Assembly (NCBI GenBank): GCA_004352715.1
Contig: SCFE01000005.1
Span: 2,343,946 to 2,407,945, forward strand
Direction: 5' to 3'
DNA from: Hofstenia miamia
Taxonomy: Eukaryota > Xenacoelomorpha > Acoela
Length of the DNA stretch: 64,000 bases
In this document: positions 49,345 through 59,190 of the stretch, in pieces
Layout of the letters: each line of letters begins with the position of its first letter
Position numbering within the stretch: the stretch's first letter is position 1
Program-made: the position numbers and the translations under genes
Notes under the pieces: model-generated
What the model was told of the DNA's origin: nothing
The model's database searches: none
The model's input: only the letters and a program-made list of their open reading frames with translations

Positions 49345-51530
49345 TAGGAGTGTGCGATGTGCCAAATTTTAAAATCAATTCGATTTCGGTTAGATTTTTG
49401 CCCGGAAATCGAATTACGGTGCAAAATCGGTTCGGTGCAATTGCAGTTTTATTTCAAATTCACATGCAAATATAACAAAATTTTTAAATTGTCTGGGGTA
49501 AGTCTTCTGTGCTCTTCTTCACTGGGTAAACGGGTTGCAGGTATTGCAAGAAAGATTCTTGCAAGCTTGTGTAATAACGGAAATGAAGAATGGTGGTTTC
49601 TCCAGTATTCAAAAGGATCATTTTTCCGTAGCAATGTTGGTTGAGTCAAATAGATTCGCATTTGATTCCTGAATTCTAAATTGATTGAAGAGTAGTCCAC
49701 TCGTGATTTTTTAATTGCAATTTCATCAAATGTACTCCAAATAGAAGAGGATGATGTTGATTGTTGCTCATCGTGGTAAGCATCACATGCTGTGGCACTG
49801 CCCTCGTCTGTAATTAATGTCTCTAAAAAATTACAAAGTTTTTGAGTATTTTCGACAATCTCAGCGTCATCCAGTAGAATCACTTTGAAGAGGGGGTCCA
49901 GGAGCATTGAAAATATAGGTATTTCCGATTGTGTATTAAAATTAGGAAAACGTTTCTCAAGGTTTTCAAGGAGAATTGATTAAGTACAGTACGTAGTCCT
50001 TTCAAAATGGGAATTCTTGCTGACATCGTTGTATATTTTTCACCAGATGATGCGTATGTGACCTCATAGAAGTATTTCATAATTTTACTGTAATCTTCAC
50101 TGATAGACCAATGTTCTGAAGATCGGTGAATTGGGTAATTTAAATCCGCCAAGGACAGATTAAGTGGTTGTCGAGATTGAAGTAAGCACTGCTCCTTGAG
50201 GTACTCTGAATTCCAACGAGTTTCAACTGCTGAAATTAAATTTAGCTCTGATAAATTCAGCATTTTTGGTAGCAATGTAAATTTGCCAGTGCTTTATTTG
50301 ATCGATGGTAAAAATTAACAATTTCAGTTCCACTTTTTAATACATGTACAAGTGCGGGGATTGATTTAATACTATCTTTAATAGCTAGTTGAAGAGTATG
50401 TGCAAAACACGGTATATACGGGACTGAGTCAGAAATCATGTTCCACGCCTTAACGTAATTCGATGCATTGTCACTTACAACAAACATTTTTTTCTGAGTT
50501 AAATCAACATTGTAGTAATCAAGTACCAAATCAATTTTCTGAAGAATTTTTTGAAATGTATGACTTTCTGGAAAATGAATTGAGTCCAACAAAAAGTTTG
50601 TGTAGTGTAAAATTTTCTGATAAACAATGACCAGTTATATCAATGTAAGAATCGCCATTTTTTGAAGACCAAATATCAGATGTGATTGAAAACCCCAAAC
50701 TAGAATTCTGAGAAAAGATTCTCTTGACACGCAACCGTGAAAAGGCTGTTCGAGAGGGTAATTTGAACTTTGGATCAAGTGCAGTAATAAGACGCTGAAA
50801 ACCTGTATTTTCCACAATTGAATATGGCTGCAAATCAATTGCAATCATCTCGTCAATTTTCTTAAGTCTTTCTTTCTGGCACTCGAATCTGGATATTGAC
50901 TTACATGGACAAAGTCAGTAATTTTTGAATTTTTCATTTTTCCTCCCGTCGTCGCCTTTCTTTTCTGCTTTCTTGCTGTCCCATTCATTTGTTAATGCTA
51001 AATAATCTGAATACTTTGAGTGATGCTTACGTTTTAGATGTGCAACAGTATTTGTTGTTTGAATGTTGGCAGGATATCCATTGTGAACAATGCATACATT
51101 TTCTTTTATCGTTTTTCGAAGAATGGAAAAATAACCAGATAGTGTGACAATCACTGCCTTGCTCAGCCATGTCCATGTTCAAATAACTCAAGTGTCGGAA
51201 TAGATAAATTACTCGCCAATTACACAATGTAATAAAACGGGCCAATGAGATTACACTAACCGCCTGAAAAGTTGTTTAAAGAAATATGTTGTTAAGCGGA
51301 GACCCTGTACAGCCTTTTGTTTCTGACTGATGATAACACACATATTTATTCCCGCGTTGAATCACACTATGAAGGTTTTACAGAGATCAACTCTCAATTG
51401 CTGATAATTTTAACTGAATTGCAAGGAAGAAATGAGTCTTGAGCAATTACGTCGGTGCAAAATCGGTGCATTTGTTTTTTTGCTCACTGAATCGAATTTC
51501 GGTGCAAATTCGGTGCATCGCACAGGCCTA
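49345..51530 (-). mobile_element. hAT transposon with BED-finger transposase, complete ends, broken gene
   Basis: A 2.19-kb element with an exact 8-bp target duplication CGGGTCGG (49337-49344 and 51531-51538). It has imperfect inverted ends TAGGAGTGTGCGATG and TAGGCCTGTGCGATG (reverse complement of the right end), and CGGTGCAAAATCGGTGCA-type subterminal repeats on both sides. On the minus strand a BED zinc finger is at about 51150-50990 (CMHCSQWIS, NTVAHLKRKHHSKYSDY), with the Cys and His parts in different frames. The hAT core follows: SITSDIWSSKNGDSYIDITG (about 50695-50638), VVSDNASNYVKAWN and CFAHTLQLAIKD (about 50490-50380), and ETRWNSEYLK (about 50230-50200). A C-terminal part LARIFLAIPATRLPSEEEHR ends near 49500. 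At least four frame breaks make it inactive, and the usual ERVFS dimerisation motif is altered. Confidence 0.93.
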
Positions 51531-51772
51531 CGGGTCGGGTACCGAAGCTTCGACTACTCAGTGCCCCCAATTTTAACGTTCATGATTTTGTTTAAATTCC
51601 AGTCTGCTGAGAAGCTGCCTCCTAACCAACTTTCGCGCTAGTGTGACGCATATCCATAAATATTTTTCAATAAATGCATGAGAATTCCCTTTAAAAAATC
51701 AAACGGCATCTTTTGCATTAAAATTTTAACTATTGCATAATTATTGTTTTTCTAAGTCTGTTTAGAGGCAAA

Positions 51773-54700
51773 ATGTTTGATAACATCAGAAAAGTAGGCT
51801 TGGCATCATCTTCACACCCATTACTCAAACGTATTAATCATTCTCGCTTAAGTAATTCGCCTGAACAGCCAAACGCAGATAAATGGAACTTTGACGACAC
51901 ACCAATCACAAAGCATAAAGTTCTTGGCAGTGGGGCATTTGGTAAGGTTTTTCTTGCCAGCATCCCAGGAAACAAATATATCGCTTTAAAGGTAATATTT
52001 TCAAGCTTAAGTTTTGATACCCATAATTTAGCATTAATGTCAGTTTAAAGTCGAGTTGGATTAGACGCAATCATGGACACTTGTGATTGGTTAATATATA
52101 AGCACTAAAATAACCTATTACAGATGTCCATGACAATACATATTTCTAAGAATTTTTTATTTCACAAATGCTATTTCGGACAATTTTATTAATTATACTT
52201 TATAGCCTAACTGTTAATATATCAGTATTTCCTCTTTATTTTAAAGTCTTAGCATAAAAATTTCATGTAAGATTCTGATGGCATGCATTAAAAATATAGC
52301 ATGACAAATCAATGTCTTTACTAGAATGCAAAAATGACTTTACTCCGTATTAATTGTTTTATTAAAACTTATAAAAATATAAGCAAGTTATTATTGTTTT
52401 CAGCTTCTTCCGAAATGCTAAATGTGAATAAATCGCTCTTGACTTCAAGAAAAGCACATTGAAAGTTTTGATCAAAAACGATAGCAAATTCAAGATGAAT
52501 TAGGAATAAAAATTCCAGCTTGGTCTGATCATGTTTTACTTGAAATTGATTTCTTGGGACAAACTTTAGTATTTACGTTGTTAATGCTCAAAAAGATGAG
52601 GTGACTAGCCTATGTAAAGTGTTCTATGTCTTTTCCTTCGACTCATCTAAAAAATAGTCCTCACTCAGTATTGATAAATTTTGTAGTACATGGATGAGAA
52701 TTGAGTAGCCCATAATAAATCGCACTGCATTAGTCTACTTAAGATAATTTTTTTACAGATTAATAGTTGCAGTTGTAGTAGTTGGAATTTCTAGGTCTTC
52801 TCAAATTCATGGAACCATAATCTAAGTAGTTGTATGCGGCCATATTCTATGATGGTATTTACTTATACGTATCAAAACCATTTTACATTGGAAAAATATT
52901 TTTTCAAAATTGTTGTCGTCACAATAATTTTTACCCTCTTACATCATTTTTATAGGCATGCAATATACAGTCAAAGCTCGACTTTCTTCGACTATTGGAA
53001 AGATATTTTACGTGTTCCAAATTGAATTTAGCATATGTTAATCTGATAATTTTTGTTTGCACGATAAATACAATTGGTCTTCACATTTTCGTGTATAGCG
53101 ATGGACCCCCATAATATAGTGCATAACGCAGTGAGTGGTGGATTCAGATACATTTTTTAGAGGAGGCCCAATGTAAAATAAAATGCTAAGTGCATAATTG
53201 GGTACTAGAGAGGGCATAAGAATATTGAATTTTCAATTTTTAAAATTCAGCACTATGCACAGATTTCACCATCATCTACTGACTCCAAAAATGGAAACAG
53301 AATTTTTGCAATTTTTCAATTTTTTTCAAATTGCAAATTACGCTTTAATGATAGCATGTTGTGTCTTAGAGGATCTTTGCATTATGTACTACAAAATAGA
53401 CAAAGGAATAATTATCAACAATAAAATGTTATTTATACAAAATAAAAACATAAAATCAAATAAAGAACACGTAAGTACAAATGAGATTCAAAAAATGTGT
53501 GTTAATTCATAAAATCAAGAGGTTTTGTTTTCCACAGGATTATATTAGGCAATGTTCAATCCCTCAGTTAATTCCACAATGCTAACATCGAGACGATTTT
53601 GAACTTGATTTTAAATCACACATCTTCAGAACTAAAAACCAATGTGATTGCCAATCGTTTAGTTCACTAACAACCAACACGTACAACACTTTGTATATAG
53701 GAGTTTGTATCTTCTGTCATATAATTCAATATAATTATTAATCTATCAAAAATCCATTCCACTGCCTAGCGAAAATGTTACAACAGAAAATTCTCTTTTT
53801 AAAATTCAGAAAGAACGACAATTATTCTTCTTGTTTCATTCCCAGGTAAATGTTCTAGCAAGGAAATTCTGATCAAATAAATACTCACGGTCAGGATTAT
53901 GTATCTTGGAAATTAAAATAAATCAGTTTCAAATAAGAACTGTCAGTGTCACTTGAGGTAGTGGCTGGCTCCATCTAGGTGGTGAACAACTTCAAGCCTT
54001 GAATTTGCATGGTGTTGTCTAGTTCCACGAATGCAGAGGGTCATGTTTTGTAACAAGGAGAAGCTAAGTTGGCATCTTATCCAGTTGTTGGTCAGGGGGT
54101 ATACTTAGGATTTTCTGACGGAGGGACATCATTGTTGAAAATATTGAGAAAATTGACCCTAACAAATGCATTTCACGATCCTAGATTTTAAATTTTTCAA
54201 TTTTTTACTAAAAATTTTTTGATTTATCCAGTCAACATTAAATTTGACAACCTGACGGTGGGGGGGGGGGCATTCCACCATGTCCCCCCCTGGATACACC
54301 ACTGTTATTGGTTATGGAATAGTCGGTATGCTTTTGTCAGCGATTAAACCACAAAGCTGTTTTAGAAACTTTTCAGTGAGTGGTGATGCTCCAACAAATG
54401 CACTGAACACCAGTGGTGTAAATGAGGCGAGATTAAGTAAATTGCAAAATTTTCACCCAATAGTATGAATGTGTGCTTAGTCTCAATTTCAATCAATGTT
54501 GCTAAATATGTTGATAAAATTAAAGAAAATCACCCAATTCACAAATTTAAAGCTCTTGCTAAAATCTGTAAATTATAAAAATAAAGAAATTTGTTTTGCG
54601 ATCTTTGGAGTAGGTACATGGTGTTAAATTGAGTACAAAAATTTGACCAACCATATGGAGTATCATCAAATGTAAGTAGGAACATTGTTGGGAAATAGAA

Positions 54701-57700
54701 ATTGTGGACAAGGAGAAAATGTTATTTAATTATTACTCATGCTATGCTTACTATAGTACATTGTTCTTTTGTCTATAAATTAATCTCTATACGTTTGTGC
54801 CATGGGGTAGACTTAGCTATGCTAAGCAATTTCACTAGTATATTTTTAAATGCAAAATAATTTAAAATTTGATGCTTAAATTAAAATACCTCACAGAAAT
54901 CATATGTGATCCTATTCATCCCCATCCAAAAAGTGAATTGAAATACTTTTAAAATTTAAAACAATTCCTGAAAACTAAATATTCTTATGTTTATTGAGAT
55001 GAAATTTCAGGATCCATAGGACCCATTATAGTGTAAAATTCAATGAAATACATTTTACATGTTCCAGCTCTTTGTAAAAAACTTAAATTTTTACTTATTC
55101 TCTCCATTTGACGGTATTAAGGAATTTTTTTTTGTAATTTTTATTGTACAATTTTAATGAATTTTTCTTATTTTAGAGAGGTCCGGGCCCCCTCGGCCTT
55201 CTTCTGTATCCGCCCTTGGCATAACGTTAGGCTACCATTAAATATTGTTATTCCAAAATCTATTATTAATGGTCTTACAGTGCTTATTTTTTAAAAGCTA
55301 ATCTAAGAAACATAAAAAATGTGCTAAACAGGCTTTTATTGAAAAAATATATTTCAATCATATTGTACAGCGCAATATCGAGGAAATTCTGCGCCAAAAA
55401 TGTATTGGAATATAGTTACTTTAACACATTGTATGACCAATGCATTATCGAAAGACCTTAATGTTCACGAAATTATAGAAAAATTGCTGCACATTTAATT
55501 TACAGTCCAGATATACCGCTTCAAAGCCAGGCAGTTAAGAACAAAATACATTAAGTAATTTTTTGGCAAATTTAACAAATTACATAGGTTTTAGCTTGAA
55601 TTAATATTTTGGTATATTTTGAATTTCTTCAACTTTTGGTCATTGCCAACTGTTTCAAATAGATTTAGAGTACAGTAATAATTGTGCAAGCACTTATAGA
55701 ATTTTTTTACGACTATTTAGGTTGTCGACCAACAAAGAATTGAAAACAGTGCAGAGATTTACGAGAATGAATATAAAATCTTGAAGACTGCTATCTTTCC
55801 ATTTATTGTCGAAGTATTAGGTGTCAAAGCAGACAATAGAAAATTCTGCATTATTATGGAGTACGTACAAGGAGGGGAACTTCTATCACATTTAAGGAAA
55901 GAAGAAACATTCTCTGAATTCAAAGCCAAATTTTATGCTTCACAGGTACTAATGGAACCTAAAACTTCTCAGCATAATAATAGTTTTTCATTATTCTTCT
56001 GAATGGGATTGTGGTTGTTCTTTCTGTTTTGTTTTTCAAAATACTATATTTCACGCAATTGCGAAAAGAATTTGCACATTTAGTTCGTAAAGTTTACATT
56101 TTCAAAATGCGGGAATATTTTGCATATTCTAAGCATGACTTGTAAATATATTCGCAACTGAACTTCATCTTGTTAAAGCTTCACAATGTTTGTTATACGA
56201 TTAAACTTAATATTTATAAGTTTTAAACGCTAGAGCCGATGGTCTAAATAACTTTTTGCTCATGTATGTGTTAACTAAAATAGAAGCAGTTATGTACCTT
56301 TAATCATGTTGATAAAATTGAATCATTAATTTTCTGAATGTTATCTTTTGAAATCTTTCTTTGGCGTAATGGTAGTCACAATATTATCACTGATAATTAT
56401 TTATACAATTAATGTATCAATTTGGATTTTGCTAAACTAGCTGTAGGTTGCAAGTTATTATACACAGCTTCAGTATGAGGACATTCATTGCATCTATAAT
56501 CAACGGAAAATTCAGATAACATCTTTAGGTTGTTATCGCCTTATGCTACCTTCACAAACTTCACATTATATATCGTGACCTATGCCCAGAAAACATTCTG
56601 ATTGATTCTCAAGGTTATATTAAGCTTACTGATTTTGGCTTATCAAAACAGCTAGATAAAGGTTTCAATAAAACATCTACACGCTGTGGAACTTTGGACT
56701 ATTTTGCCCCAGAGGTTTTAGTGCCTCATGTCTTAATTAGTATAATGAGTAATTTTAGGTGATTTGTGGTAACCCCTATTCATATGCTATTGATTGGTGG
56801 GCTTTTGGTATTCTAATATATGAAATGGTGATGGGTTATCCCCCTTTCTTTGATGAATCAGAATCTGTAATGCTGAAAAAAATTATTTCTGGAAAAGTAC
56901 ATTTTCCAAGAAAATTGAGTTGTGAAATTAAAACCATATTAACTAGTTCACTTAACGTAAGTTATTTTATCTTTCTTCTGCAGTTTTAGAAAAGAAAATT
57001 ACCTTAAGTAATATATTTTACAACAAGATCTTGTAATCAATTGGAAATTACATACATTTTAAATTTGTATTAGAATATTTTAATAAACTCTAGGATGTAG
57101 TTTTTGAACGATTCTATGCAAAAAATCATTACTTATTCTATTTTAGACCGGTTGCGACATTTTATTAAAATATTTGTCATAGCCACAAGTTTTCAACGAC
57201 GTTTGTTTATCACAATAATAGTGAGAAAAATCTCAGAGTAAAATTCTAATTTTGATTGTGCTAGATAAAGCACAATAATATGAAAACTATTCAATCGCTG
57301 TACGTGAAAATTTTGTAGTAGGGATCCAATAAATTTCTTAAAATTTCAATTTAGGTCAATCCTTCAAANTCGTTGACAATTCTGGACGGGTTAGAGTAAT
57401 GGGCAACCTTGATGCCAGCAAAGGATGGTAGATTAACATACAGACGTACATATTGCTATTGCTATTACTTCTAGACTGCTGCTCAAAGGATGCATATGAG
57501 TACACATGGCAGTAACTGCCGAAATGAGACATACCAGCGGCCACCAGCAGCGTATACTTGACACTTCTGCATCAGCGAAACCCCAGAAATGAACGGGTCT
57601 GCGCGATGTCCCCAGTGCAAGTGGTTTGCTACTATTAACTGGGTGGACATTTTTGATAAAAAGGTCACCCCACCCTTCATACCTGAATGCTCATCTCTTT

Positions 57701-57723
57701 GTGATACGAAATATTTTAATTGA
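51773..57723 (+). CDS. AGC-family Ser/Thr protein kinase with unusual catalytic loop; one exon missing
   Basis: A cytosolic-type kinase that transfers phosphate from ATP to proteins. Exons: 51773-51991, 55721-55945, 56529-56714, 56759-56956 and a terminal exon about 57616-57723; the first four join in frame. Exon 1 has the glycine loop GSGAFGKV (52-59) and the ATP lysine in IALK (K73). Exon 2 has the helix-C Glu (E90) and MEYVQGGEL. Exon 3 has YRDLCPEN (163-170), DFG (183-185), the activation-loop T199 before [10 protein letters not shown]. Exon 4 has [13 protein letters not shown] and PPFFDES. The terminal exon reads [20 protein letters not shown] then DTKYFN and stops, the first part of an AGC C-tail. 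Two oddities: Cys167 replaces the near-invariant catalytic-loop Lys, and GTPEYLAPE is GTLDYFAPE. Subdomain XI with its Arg (RLG region) is absent between exons 4 and 5, where an assembly join lies at 57369. The hydrophobic motif is also missing. The subfamily (PKA, AKT, SGK or RSK-like) is not resolved. Confidence 0.88.
53129..55218. mobile_element. hAT-type nonautonomous element in kinase intron 1
   Basis: An exact 8-bp duplication GCATAACG (53121-53128 and 55219-55226) brackets a 2.1-kb segment. The ends are imperfect inverted repeats: CAGTGAGTGGTGGATTCAG on the left, CAAGGGCGGATACAG as the complement of the right end, each followed by a purine-rich GAGG..GGCCC stretch. No transposase motif was found inside; a 104-codon + frame (53198-53512) is unrecognised. 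A smaller MITE is nested at 54093-54304. Confidence 0.65.
54093..54304. mobile_element. Small hAT-type MITE nested in the larger element
   Basis: The left end CAGGGGGTATACTTAGGA and right end (complement CAGTGGTGTATCCAGGGGGG) are imperfect inverted repeats. The flanks TTGTTGGT (54085-54092) and TTATTGGT (54305-54312) match at seven of eight bases, as an aged 8-bp duplication would. The right end has a G10 and a C7 run. Non-coding, 212 bp. Confidence 0.65.
57370..57612. repeat. 243-bp duplicate of 58584-58826 beside a single N
   Basis: From TCGTTGACAATTCTGG to GCGCGATGTCCC the segment has the same length and, as read, the same sequence as 58584-58826. It includes the last 15 bases of the GAGCC MITE and its target duplication. 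It begins right after N at 57369 and ends three or four bases before the kinase terminal exon acceptor. Confidence 0.9.
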
Positions 57724-58050
57724 ATTTTAAATTAGCCTAGAATTAGTTTTATGTGATTCTATTTTTTATTTAGAATTTTATTTCATTCAAAAATTTGTGT
57801 TATATGCTATTATTTGTATTGAAGTTAGAGGCAAAATAAATGTGACTTATCTTTTAAATTCAATTAAAGATTTTTTATATTGTGTCAAATTTAAGTAATC
57901 AATTTCAGTTCAGACATCAGTTTGTAATGAACATTAGATGGTTTTGTGTGAAATTTAATGTGCTTACGCAATATCAAATCAATGTTAGTCATTTTTCGTC
58001 AATTTCTAGCCATTGGTCATAAAACAATATGAATGTTTCTTAAATCGGGA
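57724..58050. other. 3' flank of the kinase gene
   Basis: AT-rich DNA with an AAATAAATG signal at about 57834. Nothing else is recognised. Confidence 0.4.
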
Positions 58051-58051
58051 A

Positions 58052-58052
<1 letters not shown>

Positions 58053-58089
<37 letters not shown>

Positions 58090-58111
58090 GTATATATATA
58101 TGTATATATAT
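58053..58111. repeat. (TA)n/(TATG)n microsatellite
   Basis: TA tracts interspersed with TATG. Confidence 0.9.
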
Positions 58112-58228
58112 TCTAGCATCATCAGTGTTAACAATAATACGAGTAAGTATAAAGCAAGTACTAAGTGATAGCATAGGCACTACTATTAAGTAGGCAAGAT
58201 ATCTCGTAGCAACGCAATACGACGGGTT

Positions 58229-58598
58229 CAGACTTGTCAACGAACCGAGCTTCAAACGACCCGACCCGAGCCGAGCTTGAGCACAGCATTGGATATACAA
58301 CTAGCCCAAAACGAGCCGTTTTTAGGCAAACCAAATTTAAAGTGCTGCATGTTAATTTGATTATGCAAATTTTTTTTATTTTTTCATTCAATATTCCTTA
58401 CTTATAATTGTATTTTAGAAATGCTTATTAAATAATAGGAAGAGCAATTGAAAAAATTCTGAGCACAATATTTTTTAAAAAAATAGCGAGCTGAAACGAG
58501 CCTCATTGAAAGATTGTCTGTGGTGAGCCGAGCCAAACTTACTAAAAATTTAAACGAGCCGTGCCGATCTTAGAAATTACGACTCGTTGACAATTCTG
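58229..58598. mobile_element. hAT-type MITE, GAGCC-rich family, copy 2
   Basis: A 370-bp element of the same family as 35466-35852. The left end CAGACTTGTCAACGAACCGA and right end complement CAGAATTGTCAACGAGTCG are flanked by an exact 8-bp duplication GACGGGTT (58221-58228 and 58599-58606). It shares the inner words GAGCACAG..TTGATATACAAC. It is more diverged from perfect inverted repeats than copy 1, so it inserted earlier or decayed faster. Confidence 0.93.
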
Positions 58599-58865
58599 GA
58601 CGGGTTAGAGTAATGGGCAACCTTGATGCCAGCAAAGGATGGTAGATTAACATACAGACGTACATATTGCTATTGCTATTACTTCTAGACTGCTGCTCAA
58701 AGGATGCATATGAGTACACATGGCAGTAACTGCCGAAATGAGACATACCAGCGGCCACCAGCAGCGTATACTTGACACTTCTGCATCAGCGAAACCCCAG
58801 AAATGAACGGGTCTGCGCGATGTCCCAAGACAGCTGAGCCACCTACAGCTGAATTGCACACTGCG
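58599..58865 (-). repeat. Possible tRNA-derived SINE (weak)
   Basis: Read on the minus strand from about 58855, GTGGCTCAGCTG resembles a pol III box A and CCGTTCATTTCTGG, about 33 bases on, resembles box B. The spacing is shorter than in a tRNA. The segment is GC-richer than its surroundings. It could equally be the flank of the adjoining retrotransposon. Confidence 0.3.
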
Positions 58866-58869
58866 CAGC

Positions 58870-59190
58870 CCCCCTCATCTCCGTTGGAAGTTTAGTTGCT
58901 CCGGATCATCAAATTAATCTGTGTAAAATAACAATAATTTAGACTGAGCTGCACGAACTTAAAATTTTATTAAACTGTTGTGCACACGTTTGTCCTATAA
59001 ATACAAAAGATAATTAACGGAAAACAACCTGCCTATAATGGCTGAACTAAATAATGCTGATGTAGACAGCTTGACACGCGGGAACTGGAGATGAGAGCGG
59101 AGCAACGATCTTGTGCACACGTAGCAGGAGTTAGTAGAACTGATCGGTTGATCGACCTGCTATTTATAGGTGGCAATGCCACACGCCCAC
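58870..59190 (-). other. Probable 3' LTR region of the gypsy-like element
   Basis: On the minus strand, downstream of the pol fragment, a TATA-like CTATAAATAGCAGG (about 59170) is followed by an AATAAAATTTTAAG polyadenylation-type signal (about 58965) and then a short terminal stretch. This is the order expected in an LTR (promoter then poly-A signal). The matching 5' LTR is not in the window, so the exact ends are not defined. Confidence 0.45.

Noticed and set aside
51773-57723. Calling the kinase PRKX or PKA by name
   Set aside because: The C-tail DTKYF is also typical of AKT, SGK and PKC, and GLSK after DF fits RSK-type kinases; a search is needed to choose.
57356-58859. Four minus-strand frames with [11 protein letters not shown] or overlapping sequence
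   Set aside because: They are two pairs from the same duplicated DNA, with no domain, and lie in MITE flank and LTR-proximal sequence.
58599-58865. A confident tRNA-derived SINE
   Set aside because: Box A to box B spacing is too short, and the second copy of this sequence shares the MITE border, so it is not independent evidence of mobility.
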